A stretch of 64,000 nt of DNA from JANNPJ01 sp965200525. GTDB taxonomy: Bacteria; Actinomycetota; Actinomycetes; Actinomycetales; Kineosporiaceae. The stretch is taken from assembly GCA_965200525.1 (NCBI GenBank), contig OZ241368.1, forward strand, positions 4,898,001-4,962,000, read 5' to 3'. This document shows, one piece after another, positions 53,400 through 63,800 of this stretch. The notes below the pieces were generated by a model. It was not told the origin of the DNA and did not search any database. It saw only the letters and a program-made list of their open reading frames with translations. The number at the start of each line of letters is the position of its first letter. Position 1 is the stretch's first letter. A program made the position numbers and the translations under genes.

Positions 53400-54673
53400 T
53401 GACGCACACACAATCCGACATCGACGTCGAGGCCGACCCCGCGACGGCCGTGGCCACCGACCTGCAGGACGAGCGGCTGCGCAGTTCGCGGGGCCTGGAG
53501 GGGATCCTCACCAGCGCCCTGAGCCGCGCCCGCGGCGGGGACCTCGGCCTGATCCCGGTGATCGCCGGGCTCGTCGTGATCTGGACCGTCCTGCAGATCC
53601 TCAACCCGATCTTCCTGTCCAGCACCAACCTGGTGAACCTGGCCATGGAGTGTGCCCCGGTCGGCGTGATCGCCCTGGGCGTGGTCTGCATGCTGCTGGT
53701 CGGTGAGATCGACCTGTCGGTGGGCTCGGTCAGCGGACTGTCCTCGGCCACCGTCGCCGTCCTGTTCGTCCAGCACAGCGTCCCGGTCGTGCCGTCCGTA
53801 CTGGCCGCGATCGCGGTCGGCAGCCTGATCGGCTGGGTCTACGCCCAGATGTTCAACCGGTTCGGCGTACCCAGCTTCGTGATCACCCTGGCCGGCCTGC
53901 TGGCCTTTCTCGGCCTGCAGTTGAAGGTCCTGGGGGCCGAGGGGTCGATCAACCTGCCCTTCGACTCCCCGCTGGTCAGCTTCGCCCAGCTCGACTTCGT
54001 GCCCCGCTGGCTGTCGTACGTCCTGGTGCTGCTGGCGGCCGCGGGCCTGTTCGTCACCGGGTACCTGCACTCGGCCAACCGCCGGCGGGCCGGACTGTCC
54101 GCTCAGTCGGGCCTGGCGCTGGGGGTCCGCAGTGCCGCCCTGCTCGTGGTCCTGGGGCTGGCGGTCTGGTACCTCAACCGCACCCGCGGGGTGGGCTGGA
54201 TGTTCGTCTTCTTCGTGGCCCTCGTCCTGATCATGAACTACGCGCTGACCCGAACCAAGTGGGGCAAGTCGATCTACGCCGTCGGGGGCAACGCCGAGGC
54301 CGCACGCCGGGCCGGGATCAACGTGAAGGCCGTGTACACCTCGGCTTTCGTGCTGTGCACCTCGTTGGCTGCCATCGGTGGCGTGCTGGCCGCCTCCCGG
54401 CTGGCGGCGGCCAACCAGAGCAGCGGAGCCGGCGACGTCAACCTCAACGCCATCGCCGCGGCCGTGATCGGCGGCACGAGCCTCTTCGGCGGGCGCGGCA
54501 GTGCCTTCGCGGCACTGCTGGGGATCATCGTCATCCAGTCCATCTCCAGCGGGCTGACCCTGCTGAACCTGGACTCCTCCTACCGGTTCATCGTCACCGG
54601 CGTGGTCCTGCTGCTGGCCGTCGCCCTCGACTCCGTCGCCCGGCGCTCGCGGGCCTCCTCGGGGCGTGGCTGA
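53399..54673 (+). CDS. Sugar ABC importer permease
   Basis: 424 residues from ATG 53399. About ten membrane helices typical of the BPD_transp_2 family: VIWTVLQILNPIFLSSTN, VGVIALGVVCMLLVGEIDLS, and others. The cytoplasmic EAARRAGINVKAV loop contacts the ATPase. It has an N-terminal extension of some 35 residues (DIDVEADPATAVATDLQDE) not needed in this family. Starts in the ATPase stop codon and ends in the next start codon. Confidence 0.94.
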   Translation: MTHTQSDIDVEADPATAVATDLQDERLRSSRGLEGILTSALSRARGGDLGLIPVIAGLVVIWTVLQILNPIFLSSTNLVNLAMECAPVGVIALGVVCMLLVGEIDLSVGSVSGLSSATVAVLFVQHSVPVVPSVLAAIAVGSLIGWVYAQMFNRFGVPSFVITLAGLLAFLGLQLKVLGAEGSINLPFDSPLVSFAQLDFVPRWLSYVLVLLAAAGLFVTGYLHSANRRRAGLSAQSGLALGVRSAALLVVLGLAVWYLNRTRGVGWMFVFFVALVLIMNYALTRTKWGKSIYAVGGNAEAARRAGINVKAVYTSAFVLCTSLAAIGGVLAASRLAAANQSSGAGDVNLNAIAAAVIGGTSLFGGRGSAFAALLGIIVIQSISSGLTLLNLDSSYRFIVTGVVLLLAVALDSVARRSRASSGRG

Positions 54674-56208
54674 TGGCCGTCATCAGTGTCGATGCCGGCA
54701 CCACGATGATCAAGGCGGTCGGGTACGACGACAGCGGAGCCGAGGCCGTGATCGTGCGCCAGGCCACCGCCGTCACCCACCCCCACCCCGGCTGGGCCGA
54801 GCAGGACATGGACTCGGTCTGGGACGCCGTTGCGGCCGGGATCCGTGCCGTGGCCGTGCAGTTGCCACCCGGATCGGTCGACGTCGTGACGACCACGGCG
54901 CAGGGTGACGGCAGTTGGCTGGTCGATGCGGGCGGGCGCCCGACCGGACCGGCCGTGCTCTGGAACGACGCCCGCGCCGCCGACCAGATCGCTCAGTGGG
55001 CGCGCGCCGGAGTCCTGGACCGGGCCTTCGCGCTCAACGGCTCGCTCACCTCGGCCGGGCTGCCCAACGGCGTGCTGAGCTGGCTGCGCCGGTTCGACCC
55101 GGCCCGCCTGGATGCCTCCCATCTCTCGCTCAGCTGCAACGGATGGATTTTCGCCCAGCTCACCGGCGAACTGGCCTGTGACGAGTCCGACGGGTCGGCG
55201 CCGTTCATGGACATCCGATCGCGCCGCTACAGCGACGAACTGCTGGAGCTCTACGGTCTGGCGTGGGCCCGCGAACTGCTGCCCGAACTGCGCACGGACC
55301 ACCAGCGGCTCGCGCAGCTGAGTGAACGCGCCGCCGAGCAGACGGGGCTGCCGGCTGGAACCGCGGTTGTGATGGCGCCGTACGACATCGCTGCCACGGC
55401 GATCGGGGTCGGGGCGGTGGATCCCGGTCAGGCCTGCGCCATCCTGGGCACGACCATCTGCACGGAGGTCGTCGCCGGGGAGGTCCGCCTGGGCGATCAC
55501 CCGGCCGGGATCACCGTGGCCCTGGGCGTTCCCGGTCGCTACCTCCGGGCCTTCCCGACCCTGGCCGGCGGTGAGGTGATCCAGTGGGTCTGCGGGCTGC
55601 TGGGGCTGCGTGACCCGCTCGAGCTGGGCGAGCTGGCTCGAGGCATCGCACCCGGCGCGGCCGGCCTGAACCTGTTGCCCTACTTGTCGCCGGCGGGAGA
55701 GAGGGCCCCGTTCCTGGACCCGCAGGCGCGCGGGTCGCTGCTCGGCATGACGTTCAACCACGGCCGCGAGCACCTGGCCCGGGCCGTGTTCGACGGGCTG
55801 AGCATGGTGATCGGTGAATGCCTGCTCGCCTCCGGCTCGACCCCCTCCGAGATCGGGGTCTGTGGAGGCGGGGCCTCCAGCCCGGTGTGGCTGCAGACCA
55901 TTGCCGACGTCACCGGGGTGCCGGTCCTTCGTTCCACCGACGCCGAGGCCGGTGCCCGAGGCGCCTACCTGGTGGCCCTGGCTGCCACCGGAGCCGCCAC
56001 CGACGTCCCGGCCGCCGCGGCCGCGCAGGTCCGGATCCGGGACCGTTTCGAACCGGACGCGGACAACCACGAGCGCTATGGCGAGCTGTACGAGGGCTGG
56101 CTGGACCTGCGGCGTACGACCGCCCCGGCCTGGGCGCGCCTGGCCGCGATGCGCTCAAGTGCCTTCAGTTCGAGCAGCTCGTACAGTTCAGACAAGGCCC
56201 AGCCGTGA
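54673..56208 (+). CDS. FGGY-family carbohydrate kinase, first copy
   Basis: 511 residues, ATG overlapping the permease stop. N-terminal phosphate loop ISVDAGTTMIKAVGYD, then HPGWAEQDMDSVW and WNDARAADQ. The catalytic Asp is in MAPYDIAATAIGVGA, and the ATP-binding GGGASSPVW lies in the C-terminal half. The TTTAQGDGSWLVD region recalls kinases for erythritol or 3-keto-gulonate-type substrates rather than xylulokinase. It likely phosphorylates the imported sugar or its oxidised product. Confidence 0.92.
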   Translation: MAVISVDAGTTMIKAVGYDDSGAEAVIVRQATAVTHPHPGWAEQDMDSVWDAVAAGIRAVAVQLPPGSVDVVTTTAQGDGSWLVDAGGRPTGPAVLWNDARAADQIAQWARAGVLDRAFALNGSLTSAGLPNGVLSWLRRFDPARLDASHLSLSCNGWIFAQLTGELACDESDGSAPFMDIRSRRYSDELLELYGLAWARELLPELRTDHQRLAQLSERAAEQTGLPAGTAVVMAPYDIAATAIGVGAVDPGQACAILGTTICTEVVAGEVRLGDHPAGITVALGVPGRYLRAFPTLAGGEVIQWVCGLLGLRDPLELGELARGIAPGAAGLNLLPYLSPAGERAPFLDPQARGSLLGMTFNHGREHLARAVFDGLSMVIGECLLASGSTPSEIGVCGGGASSPVWLQTIADVTGVPVLRSTDAEAGARGAYLVALAATGAATDVPAAAAAQVRIRDRFEPDADNHERYGELYEGWLDLRRTTAPAWARLAAMRSSAFSSSSSYSSDKAQP

Positions 56209-57782
56209 GCGCCTCGGCCTCACCCGCTCGATCCGCTCGTGGCGTGCCCACCCGGCAGGCCGGCGCCAGCGACGGCGTGTGGGTCGGGGTCGACATCGGG
56301 ACCCAGAGCGTGCGGGCGATCGCCGTCACCCGTTTCGGGCAGGTTCTCGGGTCCGCAACCCAGGCCCTGAGCAGCCACCGGGACGGGCCGAGGCATGAGC
56401 AGGACCCCGGGCAGTGGTGGCAGGCTGTTGGCGCGGCCCTGCGTCAGGCCCTGCGCGAGGTCCCGGCCGCTTCGGTGCGCGGCGTCGCGGTCGACGCCAC
56501 CTCCGGCACCGTCCTGCTCGTCGATCCGGCAGGCCGGCCGCTGACGCCGGCGCTCATGTACGACGACGCCCGCGCGGCGGGCGAGGTCGCGCGGGTGAAC
56601 GAGGCCGGCCACGAGTTGTGGGCCGAGCTCGGGTACCAGCGGATGCAACCGGTCTGGGCCCTGCCCAAGCTCGTGTGGCTACTGGGGGAGTATCCGCAGC
56701 TGGCCGCCACCGCCCGCCTGGCCCACCAGAACGACTTCGTCAACCGGCAGCTGGTCGGCCACGAGGTACCCACCGATCTGAGCAACGCACTCAAGACCGG
56801 CGCCCACCTGATCGAGGAGATCTGGCCTACGGCGGTCTTCGACAAACTGGGAATTGCGGCTCGGCTGCTGCCGGACCTGGTGCGTCCCGGGACGGTGCTC
56901 GGCACGGTCTGCCCGGCGGCCGGCGAGCACACGGGCCTGCCGGTCGGCACCCCGGTGATCTCCGGCACCACTGACGGGTGCGCCGCCCAACTGGGAGCCG
57001 GGGCCCTGCGGGTGGGTAGCTGGAACTCGGTGCTGGGCACGACGCTCGTGCTCAAGGGCGTCACCCGCGAGCTGATCCACGACCCGCTGGGTGTCGTCTA
57101 CTCGCACAAGGCCCCGAACGGGGACTGGCTTCCCGGTGGCGCCTCGAGCACCGGAGCCGGCGTGCTCTCGCGCGACTTCGCCGGCCTGGACCTGGAGGAG
57201 CTCAACCGCCAGGCGGGCGAGCACGAACCGGCGCGCCGCCTCAGCTATCCGCTGGTGTCCCAGGGGGAACGGTTCCCGTTCGTGGCGCCCCAGGCTCGCG
57301 GCTTCGTTCTGGATGATCTGCACGCCGGCGCGGCCCGTGCCGTCGGTGCCGGTGCCGGTGCGGGCGACGAGCTCGCCGATCGCTACGCCGCCGTCCTGCA
57401 GGGCGTGGGATACATCGAGCGGCTCTGCTTCGACTACCTCGACCTGCTCGGTGCCCGCGCCGACGGCGAGGTGATCCTCACCGGCGGCGCCACTCGCAGC
57501 GCCTACTGGTGCCAGCTGCGCGCCGACATCCTCGGGCGGCCGATAACCCTGCCCCAGAACGCCGAGCCGGCACTGGGTATGGCCGTGCTGGCGGCCTCCC
57601 CGGGCCGGGCCGCCGCCGACGTGGCCGCCGAGATGGTCCAGGTGCGCGACGTCATCGACCCCCGCCCCGGTTGCGCCGAGCGATATGCCCCGCCGTACCT
57701 GCGCCTGGTCGGCGAACTGGAACACCGCGGCTGGCTTCAGCCGGCGGCCGCCCGACACGCGCGCGAAAGGACCGCCCGATGA
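56205..57782 (+). CDS. FGGY-family carbohydrate kinase, second copy (ribulokinase-like type)
   Basis: 525 residues, GTG overlapping the previous stop. VGVDIGTQSVRAIAV at the start, MYDDARAAGEVARVNEAG, the DLSNALKTGAHL stretch, the catalytic Asp in SGTTDGCAAQLGAG, and LTGGATRSAYW. The KTG and SVLGTTLVLKGV segments are close to the D-ribulose kinase/SePSK group. It differs strongly from the first kinase, so the two probably act on different substrates or on successive steps. An Ala/Gly run (GAGAGAGDE) forms a loop. Confidence 0.92.
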   Translation: MSASASPARSARGVPTRQAGASDGVWVGVDIGTQSVRAIAVTRFGQVLGSATQALSSHRDGPRHEQDPGQWWQAVGAALRQALREVPAASVRGVAVDATSGTVLLVDPAGRPLTPALMYDDARAAGEVARVNEAGHELWAELGYQRMQPVWALPKLVWLLGEYPQLAATARLAHQNDFVNRQLVGHEVPTDLSNALKTGAHLIEEIWPTAVFDKLGIAARLLPDLVRPGTVLGTVCPAAGEHTGLPVGTPVISGTTDGCAAQLGAGALRVGSWNSVLGTTLVLKGVTRELIHDPLGVVYSHKAPNGDWLPGGASSTGAGVLSRDFAGLDLEELNRQAGEHEPARRLSYPLVSQGERFPFVAPQARGFVLDDLHAGAARAVGAGAGAGDELADRYAAVLQGVGYIERLCFDYLDLLGARADGEVILTGGATRSAYWCQLRADILGRPITLPQNAEPALGMAVLAASPGRAAADVAAEMVQVRDVIDPRPGCAERYAPPYLRLVGELEHRGWLQPAAARHARERTAR

Positions 57783-58396
57783 CCTACCTCGTCCTGGTGC
57801 GCCACGGAGAGACCGTGTGGCATGCGCAGAACCGCTACGCCGGCTCCACCGACATCGCTCTGACCCAGCGCGGCCTGGAGCAGGCCGCCCACCTGGCGGC
57901 CTGGTCGCGCACCGCGCGGCTGTCAGAGATCTGGGCCTCCACCCTGGGACGCGCCCAGGTGACGGCCCAGGCCGCGGCCGAGGCCAGCGACACCCCCCTG
58001 CGCATCGACGAACGGCTGCGCGAGCTCGACTTCGGCGACGCCGAGGGCCTGACCGCAAGCGAGATGGCGGACACCTTTCCCGATGCCTTGGCCGCGTTCC
58101 GGGCCGACCCGGTCGCCGATCACCTGCCCGGAGGCGAGGATCCCGTGAAGGCGGCCCAACGGTTCGTGGACTGCCTGCGTGACATCGTGGACGCCCACCC
58201 CGACGGCCGAGTCCTGGTCGTGGCCCACACCACGGCCATCCGCCTGGCCCTCTGCCAGCTGATCGGGCTGCCCCTGAGTGAGTACCGCCGGCTGTTCCCG
58301 TTCGTGCGCAACTGCGGCCTCACCGAGCTGCGGATCAGCGAGGGCCAGACCTCCGTGCTGGAATTCAACACCCCGATCGAAGGAGTGCCATCGTGA
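57779..58396 (+). CDS. Histidine phosphatase family protein
   Basis: 205 residues, ATG overlapping the kinase stop (ATGA). Catalytic RHGET at residues 8-12 and the second His in VVAHTTAIRLA; LRELDFGDAEGLT holds the proton donor Glu. This phosphoglycerate-mutase-like family removes phosphate from small metabolites. Within this operon it probably acts on a sugar phosphate made by one of the kinases, or prevents its build-up. Confidence 0.92.
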   Translation: MTYLVLVRHGETVWHAQNRYAGSTDIALTQRGLEQAAHLAAWSRTARLSEIWASTLGRAQVTAQAAAEASDTPLRIDERLRELDFGDAEGLTASEMADTFPDALAAFRADPVADHLPGGEDPVKAAQRFVDCLRDIVDAHPDGRVLVVAHTTAIRLALCQLIGLPLSEYRRLFPFVRNCGLTELRISEGQTSVLEFNTPIEGVPS

Positions 58397-59436
58397 CCAC
58401 TCGTGTCCTTGTTGCCGGCGACGACTTCGTGCTCAACCGCCTGCTCACCGATGCTCTGAGCCAGGCGGTGGGCCCGGGTCTGGACTTCGCCAGCCTCAGC
58501 CTGCCCTGGCCAGTCGTCCCGTTCGGTCCGGTCGGTGAGGTCGAGGAGGCCTCGGGCAGCGAGGAGACCATGATCGAGGCACTGCGAGGGGCTGAGATCT
58601 GCGTGACCCAGATGGGCCCGCTGACCGAACGCATCCTGCAGGCCAGCCCCGAGCTGCGGCTGTTCTCGATCACCCGAGGGGGCCCCGTCAATGCCAACCT
58701 GGCCGCCGCGACCAGGCACGGTGTGGCCGTCTGCTTCACGCCGGGTCGCAACGCCGCCGCCACCGCCGAGCACACCCTCGGTCTCATGCTGGCCGCGATG
58801 CGTCGCATCCCCCAGACCAACGCCGACCTCAGCGCCGGCACCTGGCGCGGGGACTACTACCGCTACGAGAACGTCGGCCCCGAGCTCGAGGGCAGCACCG
58901 TCGGCCTGGTCGGCTACGGTGCGATCGGCAGCCGGGTGGCTCGGATGGTCCAGGGGTTCGGGGCTCACGTCCTGGTCTTCGACCCCTACGTGGACCCCTC
59001 GCGGCTCGGCGCCGCCGAGGCGGTGGGACTGGACGAACTGATGGCTCGCTCCAGCGTGCTGTCCCTGCACGCCCGGGCCACGCCCGAGACCCGGGGACTG
59101 ATCGACGCGGCCCGGATCGCGGCCATGCCCCCCGGTTCGGTGATCATCAACTGCGCCCGAGGCAGCCTGCTCGACTACGACGCCCTGTGCGACGCGCTCG
59201 ACTCCGGCCACCTCTTCGCGGCCGCGTTCGACGTCTTCCCGCAGGAGCCCATCCCCGCCGGCTCACGGTTGCTGAACACCCCCAACATCGTGATGACTCC
59301 GCATCTGGCCGGATCCAGCAAGGCGACGGCCGCCAACGCCGCCGCCATCGCCGCCGCGGACGTCGCTCTATACCTGGCCGGACAGCCGCTGAAGCACTGT
59401 GCCAACCCCGAAGCGATCTCCGTGCAACGTCGCTGA
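58393..59436 (+). CDS. D-isomer 2-hydroxyacid dehydrogenase
   Basis: 347 residues, GTG overlapping the previous stop. Rossmann motif VGLVGYGAIGSRVARMVQGF, catalytic Arg in NCARGSLLDY, Glu in DVFPQEPIP, and His in TPHLAGSSKA. This group oxidises or reduces alpha-hydroxyacids such as phosphoglycerate or erythronate phosphate using NAD. Its presence suggests that the pathway passes through a sugar acid. Last gene of the operon; a hairpin follows directly. Confidence 0.93.
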   Translation: MTTRVLVAGDDFVLNRLLTDALSQAVGPGLDFASLSLPWPVVPFGPVGEVEEASGSEETMIEALRGAEICVTQMGPLTERILQASPELRLFSITRGGPVNANLAAATRHGVAVCFTPGRNAAATAEHTLGLMLAAMRRIPQTNADLSAGTWRGDYYRYENVGPELEGSTVGLVGYGAIGSRVARMVQGFGAHVLVFDPYVDPSRLGAAEAVGLDELMARSSVLSLHARATPETRGLIDAARIAAMPPGSVIINCARGSLLDYDALCDALDSGHLFAAAFDVFPQEPIPAGSRLLNTPNIVMTPHLAGSSKATAANAAAIAAADVALYLAGQPLKHCANPEAISVQRR

Positions 59437-59470
59437 CCGCTCGATCGGGGGTGCGCTCGCGCTCGAGCGG
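59437..59470 (+). terminator. Hairpin at the end of the sugar operon
   Basis: CCGCTCGA and TCGAGCGG form a perfect 8-bp stem around 18 bases, starting at the base after the stop codon. There is no T-run. Confidence 0.6.
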
Positions 59471-59645
59471 GACATCCCGGCCCGGGTCGGCCTGGTCGAG
59501 TCCTGGGCCTGCTTGCGGGGCGGCTCGCCGGCTCCAGCATGCTGCGGATCGTGGCCGACCCGCGTGAGGATGACGCGGTTCGGTTCGCGGCACTCCCAAG
59601 GCTTCACGCCTTCAGTTGAAGGACGTGCTGCGGCAGAGTTGAACC

Positions 59646-60688
59646 ATGCAGTCCCCCTGGCCCACGCGCTGGCCGCCGGGCGTGCGCACCGCCGAGGCCA
59701 TCGGCTATCTCATGGCCCGCTGCGTTCCCCTGGCGGCCCTGCCGCACGGGTTGCTCCAGGTGCGTCAGGCAGCAGGCTGGCCCACTCCGCAGCCCCCTCA
59801 CGCCGATGGGCACCCGGGCGAGGCGATGGTCCGAGCGTGGTTGGCGCGAGCTCGCGAGGTGGCCCGGCTGCTGGGTCCACCGGCCGATCTGCAGCCCATG
59901 CTGTTGCGACTGGCCGACGGCGTGATCCGCGGCGAAGCTGCCGCCCAGGCGGTGCTGAGGCGCGCAGGAGCCGGTGAAGCGGCCAACCCACGAGTGCTGG
60001 TCGACTTCGCCACCTGGACCGGGGTCGACCTGCCTTCGCCCAGATCCCCCTCGGGCGGCGTGCGGACGCTCCGGTCTTCGCCTACGCCCGCACGGCCGGC
60101 GACCTCGTCACGGCCAGGGCCGTGACGACGGCCCGGCTGCGCAACGGCGTCGTGTCCCGCCCCCGCCTGCTCAGCACGCTGCGCGAGAAGGACTGCCGGA
60201 TCGACGCCACCACCACGGGCGAGCTGGGCGATCTCCTGGCCGTGGCGGGGGAGGATGCGTGGCTGTGGCCACGAACGCCCGCACGTAATCCGCTGGCCAC
60301 GGCGCTGGCGCGAATCGCCGGGCTGGGACGGCCCGTTCCTCTGGCCCAGATCCCGGCGGCCGTGGCCAGAAGCGTCACCCCGCATCGCACGATCGTCAGC
60401 GATGAATGGCCGCTGCCGGCCGAGGCGGTCCGGGCCTGGGTGAGGCATTGCGCGGACTGGGAACTCGTGGGCTCGGACCGGATCCACCCAGTACGCCCAG
60501 GCGAACTGCGCTTGCCGCCCGACCAGAGGCTCGTGGAGGTCCTCGCTCACCGGAACCAGGCGCTGCCGTGGAAGAAGCTGCACGCTGCTCTGGTCGACAC
60601 CGGCTTGAGTGCCCCCTCATCCACGGTGGCCATCGTGCGCTCGCCCCTGCTGCGTCGCGCTCGCAACGGCTACGTCCTCCTGGGATGA
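59646..60688 (+). pseudogene. Member of the repeated gene family, full-length but frameshifted
   Basis: ATG 59646 opens with TRWPPGVRTAEAIGYLMARC, then VRQAAGW, then ARLLGPPADLQ, matching the gene at 44781. The frame holds to about 60035 (WTGVDLP). A different frame then continues FAQIPLGRRADAPVFAYART to the stop at 60688. The break is at CC (60033-60034); a third C would give GVDLPFAQIP and one protein of about 347 residues. The end (LVDTGLSAPSSTVAIVRSPL, then LLRRARNGYVLLG) looks like a winged helix. A downstream start at 60122 is possible. Function unknown. Confidence 0.55.
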
Positions 60689-60825
60689 AGTTGGCCCCCA
60701 GCCCTGGTCCGGGCTGCCCCGGGCGCTCCCGTGAAGGTTCTGAACCTGGCCGACCGACAGAGCATCACTGATCTGCGCGACCGGGGCGGCGAAGAACCTG
60801 GGCGCTCTGCCCGCGATTCCCGATG

Positions 60826-63800
60826 TCAACCCTGCGGTCTCTCAGGTGGGCGCGGGCGCGCAGCGGTGCGGTCGGCGGGTACGCGTTCATCTGCGCGAGG
60901 AAAGACGGTCCGCACGAGGGCGACGGTCTCGGCCGCCGGCTTCTCCCCGATCCGGCGCAGGGCATTCCTCAGTGCGGCCGCTCGATGCTCCACGCCCGCG
61001 TGGTCACCGATGACGGCCAGAGCCTGGATGGCCTGCCGGGCGAGCTCCTCGTGAGTGTCGTCAAGGTCGGCGGCCTCGTCGAGCAGGACGGCCGCAGAGC
61101 GGGGATCGTCCTGCGCCACGCTCTCGGCCAGGGCCAGCCGGCTGCGAACAGCCCTGCGGCGCAGGTTCTCGCGGGCGGTGTCGATCCAGTCATACTCGAA
61201 CCCGTCGGCTAGGTGTGCGCCATCGCGGGCGACCAGTGACTGCAGAGCGGCTGTCCGCCGGGCGGGGTCGAGGATGCCGGCGACGGCGGTGAACTCGTCC
61301 TGCAGGTCCCACAGGTCGACGCCGACCAGGTCGGAGTCCAGCCGGTAGTGCCCGCCGGCGTTCATCACCGGCTGGAGCGTGTCGTCGCCGGCAGCCAGGC
61401 GGATGGTGCGGCGAAGCTGAGCGACCTCGGTGGACAGGCGCTGATTGGTCTTCTCCGGTGCGACCCCGGGCCAAAGGGCAATCTTGATGTCCCGCAGCCG
61501 GGCCCCGTCCCGGTGCAGCGCCAGGTAGACCAGCAGCAGGGCGGCGTGGCGGCGCAGCCCCGGCCACAGGGTGGACGTGTCATCGAGGACACCGGGGCGT
61601 CCCAGAACCTGGACTCTGACCCGATGTCCATGTCCCGGGCCGCGGCCTGCAGTGTCCGGGGCGGGCTGCGGGAGAGGAGACGCGGTGGCGGGTTGCGAGC
61701 CCGTCGTGGTCGCCGGCGCCTGCTCGGGCATCGGCGCGGCACTGGGCGAGGCGGTCGGTGCGGTCATGGCCGGTCCGGGGCCGGGACGCTCGTGCCGGCC
61801 GGCCGCTTCGCCGGCATCGGCGCGCGGCCGGTGTGTGCTCCTCACCGGGATGCGTGCTTCCTGCTCAGCAGGGGCAGGACTGTCCGGCGAGGGGGAGGGC
61901 GGTGCCAAGGCTTCGAGGATTCCTAGGGTCGCCTCGCTGCTCAGGATGTCCAGCCGCTGCTGCTCGGAAGTCGAACCTGGACCGGCTGATTCTGGTCCCG
62001 TGGACCCGGTGCCCAGTGCGATCACCGGCTCAGCGGTGGCACGGGTGCTGGGCCGGGCGCTGTGCCGACCGGAAGTCCGCTGCGGAATCACGTGGCCGCT
62101 CTCGTCCACGAAGACGGTCGTTCCCCAGGTCCAGTCTCCCAGCAGCACTGCCCGAGCCCCGTAGTCCGCGCCCGCCATCAGGCGAGCGGCCAGGTCCGCC
62201 TGGTGCCAGGCGGCCGGCACCACGGCGATCACCAGGATCGGGCCGGCGAGCGCGGGCGCGGGCTCAGCCCCCAGGACGGCAGGAGCGCCGTCGTGGATGC
62301 GGCGCTCGCGATCGTGCACGAGCTCGTCCAGCGCGGCCAAGGTTCCCTGCAGATCCGCGCAGACTCCCAGCCCCGGGGCCCTTTGCCGTGCGGTCAGCGA
62401 GGTCAGGCCCAGCAGGGCTTCCAGTGCTTCCTGGGTCAGCAGCACCTGGGGGCGATCTTCGCGACTGGTAGGGGGAATGTCGTTCCCGGCACTCAGGGCT
62501 GCGATCAGCAGGGCCCGTCCTGCTGCCGGCGCCCCCGGCCCGCGCAGGCCCAGCCCGGTGGAGGGGATGAACCCCAGTGGGCCGGCCACCGCCAGAGAGC
62601 CGGCTGCCTGCGGACGTTCTGGCACTGATCGTTCCGAGGAGGGATCGCCGGCGGGATCGAAGTCCGCAGCCGGCGGCTGGGTTCCCGCCGCGACTCCACC
62701 TCCCGCCGTCGCCGTCAACCGCGCCTGCAGGCGCACCACGGGACGCCTCACCGCTCCGGCAGGCCGATCCGGCGCCCGTCGCCAGGTGATCTGCGGGACC
62801 GGCGGGGGAAGGTCGGGGGCGGCCCCGGCCGGCTGGGTTCGATCCGTTGGCTCCGGTGCTGAGGCCGCCGAGCTTCCGGAGACCGCGCCCGCAGTCGATG
62901 TCGAGGCCCGTGAGGATGCTGCCGGGAACGGCGCGCCAATCTTCTGACCCGGCCGGATGCTGGGCACCGGGCCGAATGCCGGGCCGGGGTGCTCGGCGGG
63001 CAGGGTCTCGGGCGTCAGCGACTGCTCCAGCGCGAGGGCGTGCTCGCGGATCGCCTGGCGAACCCGCGAGACCACCGGTGGCATGACCTCCAGTTCGCTC
63101 TGTTCCATATCGAGGTCCTGCAGGTCGCTGCTGTACCGGTGGTGGCGCCGCCGGCGCTGCCACGCCAGCCCCGCGGCGGCCAGGATCGCGCCGGCCAGCG
63201 GCAGGCTCAGCCAGCCCCCGGGAATGCTGACCCCCGGCGAACCGGCGCGTGGGCGCTGGGCCCGCGGGGTCGGCGGGAGTTCGGGGCTGCCCGTCACGGA
63301 ATCACCGGAGGGTGACGGCATGGACGTGGGTGCGGCTGGGGAGGACGTCACCGGCGTGGGCGTGTCCGGCGTGGTCGGCGATGCGCGGTGTCTCGGCGTG
63401 CTCGGCGACGGCGCAGGCGTGGATCCGCCAGACCCCACGGAGCCCGTGGCGCTCGGCATCGGCGACACCGGTGTGGTCCCCGTACCCGGCACTGGCCGCT
63501 TCGGTGGCGGGGCCGGGTGCGTGGGGATCTGCAGTTGGCCACGGGCGTGCTCGCGGGAGCCTCGGTCGCGAGCACCGGCCGGCAGGTGCAGCACCCAGCC
63601 GACCTGGATGGTGTCCGGTCCGTGAGGGCCGCTGGTAGCGGTGATGAGATCGCTGTTCAGGGCCTGGATCTGGCGGTATTCGGAGAACTGGCCCAGGAAC
63701 CGCGCCGCCACCGTCCCCAGGTGGTCCCCGGGCTCGACCACGTAGAGCACCCCGGATCGGTGTCCGGTTGACCCCGGCGAGGGCCCCGGCGGATCGTTGA

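Noticed and set aside
59399..59977. Plus-strand frame overlapping the operon end and the next gene
   Set aside because: It runs through the terminator hairpin and is a shadow of the gene at 59646.
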